A stretch of 64,000 bases of DNA from Clostridiales bacterium (GTDB taxonomy: Bacteria > Bacillota > Clostridia > Lachnospirales > Lachnospiraceae): positions 1 through 64,000 of the forward strand of contig JAGZHZ010000001.1 in assembly GCA_018366495.1 (NCBI GenBank). Reading direction: 5' to 3'. Numbering within the stretch: the first letter of the stretch is position 1; the number at the start of each line of letters is the position of its first letter. A program made the translations under genes and the position numbers. Under the pieces are notes generated by a model. That model did not search any database and had not been told where the DNA came from. It worked only from the letters and a program-made list of their open reading frames with translations. Positions 17,711 to 25,897 of the stretch are shown here, piece by piece.

Positions 17711-17739
17711 ATTATAATCTCGCTTTTTCTATTTGTCAA
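17711..17739 (-). promoter_or_regulatory. Consensus sigma-A promoter of tyrS
   Basis: A perfect TTGACA and perfect TATAAT are separated by 17 bp. The -35 lies four bases past the rnhA stop codon, and transcription would begin at the 5' end of the T-box. Confidence 0.9.
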
Positions 17740-17742
17740 CCA

Positions 17743-18216
17743 TTACTCTTCTGCATCGTCAATTAAATCAGTTCCGTCTGCCGCCGATGTTGCAAGCTCA
17801 TCGCACCGCTCATTCTGCGGATGACCATCATGCCCTTTTACCCAGATAAAAATGACCTCATGCGGCTCTTTTGCCTTTAACAGCCGCTTCCATAAATCCA
17901 CATTCTTCACAGGTTCATTCTTTCCCCGTTTCCAGCCCTTTTTCAGCCACCCCTCAATCCAGTGCTGATTAAATGCGTCAACAAGGTATTTAGAATCAGA
18001 GTAAAGTTCTACCTGACACGGTCTGTTTAATGCTTCCAGTCCTACAATCGCCGCCATCAATTCCATTCTGTTATTTGTCGTTTTCTTATATCCCTGGCTG
18101 TATTCTCGGATATGTTCCTTTCCTTTTGGATCCACATACGTCAAAATTGTGCCGTATCCTCCAGGGCCATCTGGGTTTCCTCTGGCTGCTCCGTCTGTAT
18201 ACATCTTTACCAGCAT
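17743..18216 (-). CDS. rnhA: Ribonuclease HI
   Basis: RNase HI cleaves the RNA strand of RNA-DNA hybrids. The 157-residue protein has the four acidic catalytic residues in recognisable motifs: YTDGAARGNPG-type (YTDGAARGNPDG), NRMELMA, YSDSKYLVDA and NERCDELA. The basic handle (WLKKGWKRGKNEPVKN) characteristic of type HI is present. Start ATG 18216 has AAGGAGG a little far upstream. It lies 39 bp downstream of the membrane MutS gene and directly abuts the tyrS promoter. Confidence 0.96.
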   Translation of the reverse strand: MLVKMYTDGAARGNPDGPGGYGTILTYVDPKGKEHIREYSQGYKKTTNNRMELMAAIVGLEALNRPCQVELYSDSKYLVDAFNQHWIEGWLKKGWKRGKNEPVKNVDLWKRLLKAKEPHEVIFIWVKGHDGHPQNERCDELATSAADGTDLIDDAEE

Positions 18217-18255
18217 ATCTTCTTAAAAATCCTCCTTATTTCTTTTCTATCGAAA

Positions 18256-19947
18256 TTAACAATTTTCCAGTTTCCACTCTCCTGTTTTCAGGAATCTCTC
18301 TGCTGACGTTTCGGCAGAAGAGATAATTTTCTGATCATATCCCATAATACTTAGAAGTTTAATTGCGTTCCTTGACGTGGCTCTGCCCGGATATAACAGA
18401 TAGTTAAATAAAATATCATCATCCTTTACTTCTTCCTGAAAATGATAATTATCATATTCTTTCTCCAGCATATGAGTCAGCTCAACATCATGTGTTGCCG
18501 CAAAGCAGATCACATCCTCTCTTGAAAGACTCTTTAAGATCTGAGAAGAAGCGGCGATTCGTTCCACCGTATTTGTTCCTCTGAGCACCTCGTCTACAAA
18601 ACATAGCACCGGCATCTCTTCATCCAGCACATCTAAAATCCGCTTTAATGCTTTAATTTCCACAATATAATAGCTCTCCTGACCAACTAAGTCATCGCGC
18701 AGCGCCATGGAAGAATAAATTCGGAAAAAACTGCTTTCATACCGTTTTGCCATACAAGTATGCACCGTCTGTGCCAGAATAGCATTGATCGCCACTGTCT
18801 TTAAAAATGTTGATTTTCCAGAAGCATTCGATCCGGTCAGCAATACGCCTCTCTCTACTTTGATCGAATTTTTGACTGGATCAGAAATCATTGGATGATA
18901 ACCCTCATCCATATTCAGGAAACCTGTCTTACTCTTTTTCAGCACCGGTACGGTGTGCTCCTGCATCATTGCGCGGAAAGAAGCAATCGCTGCCATGCTT
19001 TCCAGAAGACCGATCACACTTGTCATCTTTTCAAAGTCATCCAGATGATTTTTCAGTTCCTTCACAATTCCAGGGAACTGAATCAGATCAAAATGAAACA
19101 TATAATTGAAATATTCAATTAAAATCGTCTCCGGTCCTCCGCTGACTGCCGCCCCTGCGACAAAGAAGTATGTTTTTCTTTTAAAATTTCCAAACTTTTT
19201 TCTGCATTTTTTTAGATCTGACAGATACAATTCCAATTCCGATATGGACAGCTTTTCCACTTTCTCAGAAAATTTCAGCATATTTAAAAGACAGTTGCAC
19301 GATGTCACATACGGCTCAATTTTCTTTTTTGCCCCATAATACTGTCCCATGCTCACAGAAATCATAAAAATAAGCGACAGAATCCCGACCTGAGGCTGTA
19401 TAAAAATAAGTCCTATCGCTATAATTATAAGCAAAATATTCAAATAATGTTTCCACGGCTTTTCCATTTTCATCTCAGCCAGATTATAAATATAATCAAA
19501 TACAGAATAGCGTCCTGTCTTTCCAATCTCTGCGCACAGTTCCAGGAATCTCTCTCTTTCTGCTTCATGTGTCTGAAAAAACCGGATCAGACGTTCTCTC
19601 TCATTTAATACTTCTTCTGAAAATTGCGGACGACGCAGCATATCATAAAGACTGCTTTCACCGATTGCAGACCATGTATGATTCATCATCATAAAAACAG
19701 AATCCAGATCCAGATCATTCCATGTAATATCATCAATCACATATCCCTGTTTTTTTCTCCGTCTGAAATAATGACTGATACACTCATACTCATCCAGATC
19801 ATATTCCCTGTCCGGCAGATTTCCAAAGCTTCTGCGAATGCACAATCTGCGCAGCTTCTGATTTTTATGGTTCTGATAAAAAGCCATTGCAACAAAAGCT
19901 GCAAAGCAAAAAAGTACAATGCCGATTGCTCCCATCGTCTGATCCAT
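18256..19947 (-). CDS. Membrane-anchored MutS-family ATPase
   Basis: This 563-residue protein carries a complete MutS-type ATPase domain at its C-terminus: Walker A LLTGSNASGKSTF, the MutS signature SSMALRDDLVGQES, Walker B LCFVDEVLRGTNT and the switch ATHDVEL. It lacks the mismatch-recognition domain, and also the Smr domain of MutS2. Instead it has a membrane helix at residues 6-24 and two more at about 165-205 (LNILLIIIAIGLIFI and GILSLIFMISVSMG). A role in mismatch repair is therefore unlikely. The GGTGG site before ATG 19947 is good. It belongs to a poorly characterised MutS-related group found in Clostridia. Confidence 0.85.
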   Translation of the reverse strand: MDQTMGAIGIVLFCFAAFVAMAFYQNHKNQKLRRLCIRRSFGNLPDREYDLDEYECISHYFRRRKKQGYVIDDITWNDLDLDSVFMMMNHTWSAIGESSLYDMLRRPQFSEEVLNERERLIRFFQTHEAERERFLELCAEIGKTGRYSVFDYIYNLAEMKMEKPWKHYLNILLIIIAIGLIFIQPQVGILSLIFMISVSMGQYYGAKKKIEPYVTSCNCLLNMLKFSEKVEKLSISELELYLSDLKKCRKKFGNFKRKTYFFVAGAAVSGGPETILIEYFNYMFHFDLIQFPGIVKELKNHLDDFEKMTSVIGLLESMAAIASFRAMMQEHTVPVLKKSKTGFLNMDEGYHPMISDPVKNSIKVERGVLLTGSNASGKSTFLKTVAINAILAQTVHTCMAKRYESSFFRIYSSMALRDDLVGQESYYIVEIKALKRILDVLDEEMPVLCFVDEVLRGTNTVERIAASSQILKSLSREDVICFAATHDVELTHMLEKEYDNYHFQEEVKDDDILFNYLLYPGRATSRNAIKLLSIMGYDQKIISSAETSAERFLKTGEWKLENC

Positions 19948-19962
19948 CTTTCCACCACCTTT

Positions 19963-20415
19963 TTAAAGAATTTCTCTGATCTTCTCTACAACTTCCCGGG
20001 CTTTTTTATGTTCTTCCCCGCTTGCAGTCACTCCAACTACGATATTCTCCTTCTTGGCAATACCTGGAAAATAAAAATCACATTTCGTCTTATCGCTGCA
20101 TACATTCACAATAATTCCCATACACTTGCACACACTGTAAATATCATTGTTTGTCTTTGTATCATTTGTAGCAGCGATCACAAGATACGCATCATACAAA
20201 TCTTCTCTCTCATACTTCTTTTTCAGGATCTGTATTTTTCCTTCTTTTTCCATATCCAAAAGTTCATGATTTACCTCAGGCGCAATCACCACTAACTGAT
20301 CTGTAAACTCTGTCAGAGAACGAATTCTTCGTTTTGCAATCGTTCCTGCCCCTACTACAATCACTTTCTTGTCCATCAAATCCACAAACATAGGAAAGTA
20401 TGGTTTTTTTCTCAT
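19963..20415 (-). CDS. Precorrin-2 dehydrogenase / sirohydrochlorin ferrochelatase-like protein (CysG N-terminal type)
   Basis: This 150-residue protein has the NAD-binding start of the siroheme synthase N-terminal domain: YFPMFVDL then VIVVGAGTIAKRRI, with VIAATND and VNVCSDKTKCDFYFPG downstream. It oxidises precorrin-2 toward siroheme or cobalamin. At 150 residues it keeps the Rossmann domain but has little of the C-terminal dimerisation/chelatase domain of full-length CysG or Met8. ATG 20415 is chosen because GAGGAG lies nine bases upstream; ATG 20448 lacks one. No other tetrapyrrole gene is in the window. It is divergent from the DAHP synthase gene. Confidence 0.83.
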   Translation of the reverse strand: MRKKPYFPMFVDLMDKKVIVVGAGTIAKRRIRSLTEFTDQLVVIAPEVNHELLDMEKEGKIQILKKKYEREDLYDAYLVIAATNDTKTNNDIYSVCKCMGIIVNVCSDKTKCDFYFPGIAKKENIVVGVTASGEEHKKAREVVEKIREIL

Positions 20416-20504
20416 CTCTTTTTTCTCCTCGTCCACCATTTTTTTCATATTTTATGATACCACAAGACCTTTGAAAATCAACATATAATTTTTGCCGATA
20501 AAGG

Positions 20505-20533
20505 TCGACAATTTAATTTTTCTGTATTATAAT
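20505..20533 (+). promoter_or_regulatory. Sigma-A promoter of the DAHP synthase gene
   Basis: TCGACA and a perfect TATAAT are separated by 17 bp, 53 bp before the start codon. No T-box or attenuator is visible in the short leader. Confidence 0.7.
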
Positions 20534-20585
20534 CTATTATTGAATGTATAAAAATACATATAAATCAGGTAAGAGGAGATTAACT

Positions 20586-21620
20586 ATGAGTTTTGAATTT
20601 TTAAAAAAACTGCCTACTCCGAAAGAAATCTGTGAACAATATCCTGTTTCTGAAAAAGTAGCCAGAATCAAAAAAGAACGTGATCTTGAGATAAAAAAAG
20701 TCATCACAGGAGCTTCCGATAAATTTCTTGTCATCATCGGTCCTTGTTCTGCTGACAATGAAGAGGCCGTATGTGACTATGCCGGCCGCCTTGCAAAAGT
20801 TCAGGAACAAGTGGGTGACAAGCTGATTTTAATTCCAAGAATTTATACGAACAAACCACGCACTACAGGAGAAGGCTATAAAGGAATTCTTCATCAGCCG
20901 GATCCGGAGAAAAAACCGGATCTTCTGGCAGGACTTGTCGCAATCCGAAAACTTCATCTGCGCGTTGCAAAAGAGACAGGACTGACTTCTGCAGATGAGA
21001 TGCTGTACCCAGAAAACTATTCTTATTTATCGGATATCCTTTCCTATGTCGCAATCGGAGCACGTTCTGTTGAAAATCAGCAGCATCGTCTGACTGTGAG
21101 CGGTATGGACGTTCCTGCCGGAATGAAGAATCCGACGAGCGGTGATTTATCTGTCATGCTGAACTCTGTGATTGCCGCCCAGCATCCTCACAGCTTTATC
21201 TTCCGCAACTGGGAAGTCAAGACGTCTGGAAATCCGCTTTCTCATGTCATTCTCAGAGGCGCTGTCAACAAGCATGGAAACTGTATTCCGAATTATCACT
21301 ATGAAGATTTGATCCGTGTTATTGATATGTATACAGAAAAAGGACTGGCAAATCCGGCAATCGTTGTTGATGCCAACCATTCCAATTCTAATAAGCAATA
21401 CGCTGAACAGATCCGTATTGTAAAAGAAGTGCTCCACAGCCGCAATGTAAATCCGCATATCAAACCATACGTTAAAGGTGTTATGATTGAGAGCTACCTG
21501 GAACCTGGCGCTCAGAAGATCGGATGCACTCCTCATATTTATGGAAAATCCATCACAGACCCTTGCCTTGGATGGAAAGAATCAGAAGCATTGATCTACG
21601 ATATCTATCATCAGTGCTGA
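20586..21620 (+). CDS. 3-deoxy-7-phosphoheptulonate (DAHP) synthase, class I
   Basis: This enzyme condenses phosphoenolpyruvate and erythrose-4-phosphate, the first step of the shikimate pathway. The 344-residue product is of the AroF/AroG/AroH type. It has IIGPCSADNEEAV, IPRIYTNKPRTTGEGYKG, GARSVENQQHR and DANHSNSNKQY, which hold the metal- and PEP-binding residues. ATG 20586 follows AGAGGAG by seven bases; an in-frame extension to 20544 has no ribosome-binding site. It is one of few plus-strand genes here and has its own promoter and terminator. The feedback-inhibiting amino acid cannot be read reliably. Confidence 0.94.
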   Translation: MSFEFLKKLPTPKEICEQYPVSEKVARIKKERDLEIKKVITGASDKFLVIIGPCSADNEEAVCDYAGRLAKVQEQVGDKLILIPRIYTNKPRTTGEGYKGILHQPDPEKKPDLLAGLVAIRKLHLRVAKETGLTSADEMLYPENYSYLSDILSYVAIGARSVENQQHRLTVSGMDVPAGMKNPTSGDLSVMLNSVIAAQHPHSFIFRNWEVKTSGNPLSHVILRGAVNKHGNCIPNYHYEDLIRVIDMYTEKGLANPAIVVDANHSNSNKQYAEQIRIVKEVLHSRNVNPHIKPYVKGVMIESYLEPGAQKIGCTPHIYGKSITDPCLGWKESEALIYDIYHQC

Positions 21621-21647
21621 TCTGTTTTTAAACAATATTGCAAAATA

Positions 21648-21685
21648 AAATGCCGCAGAACCATTCAGATCGTTTTGCGGCATTT
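21648..21685. terminator. Likely bidirectional terminator between DAHP synthase and xerD
   Basis: AAATGCCGCA pairs with TGCGGCATTT, with additional AAC/GTT pairing inside the loop. The hairpin separates convergent genes and has T-rich flanks on the minus side. Confidence 0.65.
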
Positions 21686-21718
21686 ATACTATTCTCTTTC
21701 CATTTTCATACTTCTTTT

Positions 21719-22603
21719 TTATTTTCTCGGATGTGCTTTTTCATACACTTCTTTTATCCTTGATGCAGCCAGTTTCATATAAATCTGTGTAGTAGAAATA
21801 TCAGAATGTCCCATCATTTCCTGTACTGCTTTTAAATCCGCTCCATTTTGAACGAGATGCGCCGCAAAAGAATGGCGCAATGTATGCGGTGTGATATCCG
21901 CAGTGATGTGAGCGCGCTCTGCATACTGTTTAATCAACTTCCAGAATCCCTGACGGCTCATCTGTTTTCCCGAACAATTTGTAAATAAAGTTTCTGTTTT
22001 CTCTTGTTTCAATAAAATATCCCGCGCTGATCTCAAGTAAAGTTCAATCGCATTTTTTGCGGCAGATCCAAATGGGATCACTCGCTCTTTCAATCCTTCC
22101 CGACAGATCACATAGTTGAGGTTTAAATTAATATCAGACAATTTCAGACTGATCAGTTCCGTCACACGCATTCCTGTAGCGTACAGCAGCTCCATCATCG
22201 CCTTATCTCTGATCTCTTTTGGATTTTCCAGGCAAGGCTGTTCTAAAAGTTTCGTCACTTCTTCCATTGTCAATACACCTGGCGCTCTCTTTACAACGTG
22301 GGGCGCTTTTAAATTTTCCGACGGATCTTCCTCGATCTCCCGTTTTTTGACTGCATAATGGAAAAAGGAACGAATTGAAGCTATATTTCTGGATACCGTG
22401 GCCACTGACAGCCCCTGCCTTTCCAAATATAAAATATAAGAATTCAAATTTGTAACGGTAATCTGTCTGATATTTTCTATGCCATGTTCCTCTAAAAATG
22501 ATTCCAGCTTTTTCAAATCCCTTCTGTACGATGCAACCGTACTGTCCGACGCGTTTTTTTCTTCTGTCAGATACGCCGTAAACTTTGGTATATCAATTCC
22601 CAT
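21719..22603 (-). CDS. xerD: Site-specific tyrosine recombinase XerD
   Basis: XerD resolves chromosome dimers at dif with XerC, or alone as an XerS-like enzyme. The 294-residue protein has an N-terminal SAM-like core-binding domain and the catalytic residues of the integrase fold: Arg in TGMRVTEL, HTLRHSFA, GHSDISTTQIY (nucleophile Tyr). Its genomic position next to spoIIM matches the conserved Bacillus/Clostridium arrangement, which favours housekeeping XerD over a mobile-element integrase. Start ATG 22603 follows AAGGAGAAGGAAG. Confidence 0.93.
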   Translation of the reverse strand: MGIDIPKFTAYLTEEKNASDSTVASYRRDLKKLESFLEEHGIENIRQITVTNLNSYILYLERQGLSVATVSRNIASIRSFFHYAVKKREIEEDPSENLKAPHVVKRAPGVLTMEEVTKLLEQPCLENPKEIRDKAMMELLYATGMRVTELISLKLSDINLNLNYVICREGLKERVIPFGSAAKNAIELYLRSARDILLKQEKTETLFTNCSGKQMSRQGFWKLIKQYAERAHITADITPHTLRHSFAAHLVQNGADLKAVQEMMGHSDISTTQIYMKLAASRIKEVYEKAHPRK

Positions 22604-22756
22604 CTTCCTTCTCCTTAAATGTATACCCTTTTTGTCTTAAAATTTTTTATCTTTCTTTAAATCTTTATTACCAGTTAATTTTTCACTTTTAAACTATGAA
22701 GACGGTAATCTCTTATGTTTATTATACTCATTTTGACGATAAAATTCAAATGGATT

Positions 22757-23353
22757 TTACCTCAAAAAATTTTTTAAAATATATTGAAGAATGGCCGGAT
22801 TGACATAGCTTTCCATCATAATGCCCAAAAAGAAAATCAGGCATACTGCCAAAAAAATTCTGCCATATCTCCAGTCAATCTCTCTTCTGCCTCTCACCCA
22901 GTATGCCGCCTGCCGTTTCATTCCTTTTTCATAAATCTCATTTAAAAAAAAGACCATAGCCGGACTGTACACAAAAATCTGCGGCACTAAAGATGATATT
23001 ACAATCACCACTCCCTGCCATCCCATGCGCAAAATAGCCGTCATCACAATGATTCCTGCCATAAATCCCAAGTATCCGCTGTACAGTAAAGTAAATACAG
23101 CTCCTGCTGATGTCATTCCCATCAGCCAGATAAAAAGGATTGTTGTCATTCTTTTTTTCCATACGAAAAAAAATACCTGGTCACAGTTTATTTTCAGTTC
23201 CTGGTACTGCCGAAAAAAATAACTGCTGAATAGTCCCACTTTTTCGATATACGCATTGCCGAGCAGGTTTACAAAAACAATTCCTAGAAACGTCCCTGTC
23301 AGAAATGAGATTAAAAAATAACCCAGATTTTTTTTCTTCATTGTTCCATCCAT
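22757..23353 (-). CDS. spoIIM: Stage II sporulation protein M
   Basis: SpoIIM is a polytopic membrane protein of the SpoIIDMP complex that drives engulfment during sporulation. The 198-residue product has about five hydrophobic segments, with LGYFLISFLTGTFLGIVFVN at the start and FLAVCLIFFLGIMMESYVNP near the end, typical of the DUF95/SpoIIM family. ATG 23353 or ATG 23341 may be the start; the latter has GGA upstream. Its presence beside xerD shows that the host lineage is spore-forming or descends from one. Confidence 0.92.
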   Translation of the reverse strand: MDGTMKKKNLGYFLISFLTGTFLGIVFVNLLGNAYIEKVGLFSSYFFRQYQELKINCDQVFFFVWKKRMTTILFIWLMGMTSAGAVFTLLYSGYLGFMAGIIVMTAILRMGWQGVVIVISSLVPQIFVYSPAMVFFLNEIYEKGMKRQAAYWVRGRREIDWRYGRIFLAVCLIFFLGIMMESYVNPAILQYILKNFLR

Positions 23354-23411
23354 TTTCTTTTTCTTTTAAACTTATGATAAAAAAAACAGAACATTCCCGG
23401 TTTGTACACAT

Positions 23412-23465
23412 AAAAAAAATCCCATGTCCCGTATTTCTTATTTTTATACGGTTTCATGGGATTTT
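23412..23465 (-). terminator. Terminator of rny
   Basis: ATCCCATG...CATGGGAT enclose an inner CCGTAT...ATACGG stem. Eight T residues follow on the minus strand, 18 bp after the rny stop. Confidence 0.88.
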
Positions 23466-23482
23466 GTATTTCTTATGTGAAA

Positions 23483-25039
23483 TTATTTCGCATAATCGAC
23501 AACACGGCTCTCGCGAATGACACTGATCTTAATCTGACCTGGATATTCCAATTCTGCTTCAATCTGTTTTGCAATATCTCTTGCCAGAAGTACCATGTCT
23601 GTATCGCTGACCTGTTCCGGAACTACCATAATACGAATCTCTCTGCCGGCCTGAATAGCAAAGGACTTGTCCACTCCCTTAAAGGAGTTTGTGATATCTT
23701 CTAACTGTTTTAATCTGTTTGTATATGTTTCTAATGTTTCTCTTCTGGCTCCCGGACGTGCTGCTGAAATTGTATCAGCTGCCTGTACAATACATGCAAT
23801 CAATGTTTCCGGTTCCACATCTCCATGGTGCGATTCTACCGCATTGATAACGATAGGCGACTCTTTATATTTTTTACAAAGGTCTGCACCGATCTGAATG
23901 TGTGAGCCTTCTATTTCATGGTCAATCGATTTTCCTATATCGTGCAATAAACCAGCACGTTTTGCCATTCTAATATCCACACCGATTTCTCCGGCGAGCA
24001 GTCCTGAAAGCTGCGCTACCTCAATCGAATGTTTCAAGGCATTTTGTCCGTAACTGGTTCTAAATTTCATTCTTCCAAGCAGACGGATCAGCTCTGGGTG
24101 AATACCGTGAACACCAACTTCCAGTGCTGCTGCTTCTCCTTCTTCTCTGATCATGGTATCTACTTCTTTTTGCGCTTTTTCAACCATCTCTTCGATTCTT
24201 GCAGGATGAATTCTTCCATCTACAATCAATTTTTCCAATGCAATTCTTGCGACTTCTCTTCTGATTGGATCAAAGCCTGATAAAATTACTGCTTCCGGTG
24301 TATCATCAATGATAAGATCCACACCTGTCATCGTCTCAAGAGTACGGATATTTCTTCCCTCTCGTCCGATAATTCTTCCTTTCATCTCATCATTTGGAAG
24401 CTGAACGACAGAAATTGTTGTCTCTGCAACGTGATCGGCTGCACATTTCTGAATTGCAGTCACCACATATTCTTTTGCTTTTTTATTTGCGTCTTCTTTT
24501 GCTCTGCTCTCAAGTTCTTTGTACAACTTTGCAGTGTCACTTTTTACTTCATCTTCTACAGTTTTTAAAAGATATTCTTTTGCTTGTTCGGAGGTTAGGC
24601 CTGAGATTCGCTCCAGTTCCTGCACTCTTTTTCCGTGAAGTTCTTCAATTTCACTACTTTTTTTCTTTAATTCTTCTTCCTTTGCTGCTATTCCATTCTC
24701 ACGTCTCTCAATCGCATCTGCTTTTTTGTCAATAGATTCCTCTTTCGACAATACTCTTTTCTCATATCGCTGCAGCTCTGCTCTCCGCTCTCTCGTTTCC
24801 TTTTCTAATTCATTTTTTGTTTTTAAGGACTCTTCTTTTACTTCCAGCAAAGCTTCCCGCTTTTTCGTCTCTGCAACCTTTAATGCGTCGTCTATTATCT
24901 TTCTGGCTTTTTCATCGGCGCTGCCAACTTTTGCTTCAAATCCCTTCTTAAAATTAGACTTTGAAACCAGATAAGTAACAGGAGCAACTATAATTATTGT
25001 GAACAGAACAGCAATTAATACTATTACTGCACTCGGCAC
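23483..25039 (-). CDS. rny: Ribonuclease Y
   Basis: RNase Y is the membrane-anchored endoribonuclease that initiates mRNA decay in many Firmicutes. The 518-residue protein has an N-terminal TM helix (residues 3-25), a long charged coiled coil (about 40-190), a KH domain (GRIIGREGRNIRTLE), an HD hydrolase domain (LLHDIGKSIDHE and SHHGD) and the conserved C-terminal RESRVVDYAK. The start is GTG 25039-25037, seven bases after AAGGAGG. It has its own promoter and terminator. Confidence 0.97.
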   Translation of the reverse strand: MPSAVIVLIAVLFTIIIVAPVTYLVSKSNFKKGFEAKVGSADEKARKIIDDALKVAETKKREALLEVKEESLKTKNELEKETRERRAELQRYEKRVLSKEESIDKKADAIERRENGIAAKEEELKKKSSEIEELHGKRVQELERISGLTSEQAKEYLLKTVEDEVKSDTAKLYKELESRAKEDANKKAKEYVVTAIQKCAADHVAETTISVVQLPNDEMKGRIIGREGRNIRTLETMTGVDLIIDDTPEAVILSGFDPIRREVARIALEKLIVDGRIHPARIEEMVEKAQKEVDTMIREEGEAAALEVGVHGIHPELIRLLGRMKFRTSYGQNALKHSIEVAQLSGLLAGEIGVDIRMAKRAGLLHDIGKSIDHEIEGSHIQIGADLCKKYKESPIVINAVESHHGDVEPETLIACIVQAADTISAARPGARRETLETYTNRLKQLEDITNSFKGVDKSFAIQAGREIRIMVVPEQVSDTDMVLLARDIAKQIEAELEYPGQIKISVIRESRVVDYAK

Positions 25040-25086
25040 AGGAGCACCTCCTTATTTAATTTTCATTGTACAAATACAACACTTAA

Positions 25087-25115
25087 ATTTTATACTGTTT
25101 TATGCACATTGTCAA
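25087..25115 (-). promoter_or_regulatory. Sigma-A promoter of rny
   Basis: A perfect TTGACA and TAAAAT are separated by 17 bp, roughly 48 bp before the GTG start. Confidence 0.8.
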
Positions 25116-25230
25116 GTAAATATGATGTACTTTGCCCAATATCCGCTAAGGCTTCGTCTTCTTGACAAATGGCTCCTGTCGTCTGACTTCTTTTTTCATA
25201 AAAAGCATGGGAGGTTATTCTTTAATTTTT

Positions 25231-25267
25231 ATAAAAATAATAGATTGCAGAATGATTCTGCAATCTA
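25231..25267 (-). terminator. Terminator of the recA-recX operon
   Basis: A perfect hairpin (TAGATTGCAGAA / TTCTGCAATCTA, three-base loop) is followed on the minus strand by TTATTTTTAT, 21 bp past the recX stop. Confidence 0.88.
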
Positions 25268-25288
25268 TCTTTTGCTTTCCCTATGATC

Positions 25289-25894
25289 TTATTTTTCTGT
25301 ATTGCGCAGCGCTTTTCGTATGCTTTCCGCCGAAAATCCTCTGCGCATCAAAAATCCATAAAATCTCTGCTGTTCCTTGCGGTCTGCATTTTCCGGATCA
25401 AATCTTCTTTTTTCCATCCATTTTTGAATCTGCTCCATCTCATCAATATCGGAAATCTCCTCAAGCGCCTGCTCAATCGTTCCTCTTTCTATGCCTCTGC
25501 GCATCAATTCCTGAATAATCTGATAACGGCTCTTTTTTTCACAAAAACAATGTACATACTGTCTGGCATATCGCGCATCGTCCACATAGCCATATCCTTT
25601 TACATATTCAATCGCCCGCTCAATAATCTCCTCCGGATATTCGCCCTGTTTTAACTTCTGGCGCAGCTGTATCTCCGTACGATCCATTGTTTTCAACAGA
25701 TTCAGGCAACGCATTTTTGCTCTGCGCAGGATGGTCTCTTCCAGAATCTTCTTGTACTGTTCTTCTGAAAGTTCTGCTCCTTCTGAGATATGATACATCA
25801 TCATTTCCCGTCTATACATTATAAATGCAGCCTCCTGATCCAGATAAATCCGGCTTTTCTTACTGTTCACCGGTTCTGTCAACGTGACATACAT
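25289..25894 (-). CDS. recX: Regulatory protein RecX
   Basis: RecX binds RecA filaments and modulates recombination activity. The 201-residue protein has the three-helix RecX repeats: CLNLLKTMDRTEIQLRQKL, GYVDDARYARQYV and GFSAESIRKALR. Low-similarity N-terminal residues are normal for the family. It begins three bases after the recA stop, with GAGGA upstream, so recA and recX are one operon sharing the LexA-box promoter. Confidence 0.92.
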   Translation of the reverse strand: MYVTLTEPVNSKKSRIYLDQEAAFIMYRREMMMYHISEGAELSEEQYKKILEETILRRAKMRCLNLLKTMDRTEIQLRQKLKQGEYPEEIIERAIEYVKGYGYVDDARYARQYVHCFCEKKSRYQIIQELMRRGIERGTIEQALEEISDIDEMEQIQKWMEKRRFDPENADRKEQQRFYGFLMRRGFSAESIRKALRNTEK

Positions 25895-25897
25895 GTG

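Noticed and set aside
19624..20295. Plus-strand open frame of 223 codons
   Set aside because: It lies antisense to the MutS-like and CysG-like genes, starts without a ribosome-binding site and has low-complexity Ile/Ser/Phe composition.
21719..22603. Tyrosine recombinase as mark of an integrated element
   Set aside because: Position beside spoIIM and length of a housekeeping XerD; no att-like repeats, phage or conjugation genes around it.
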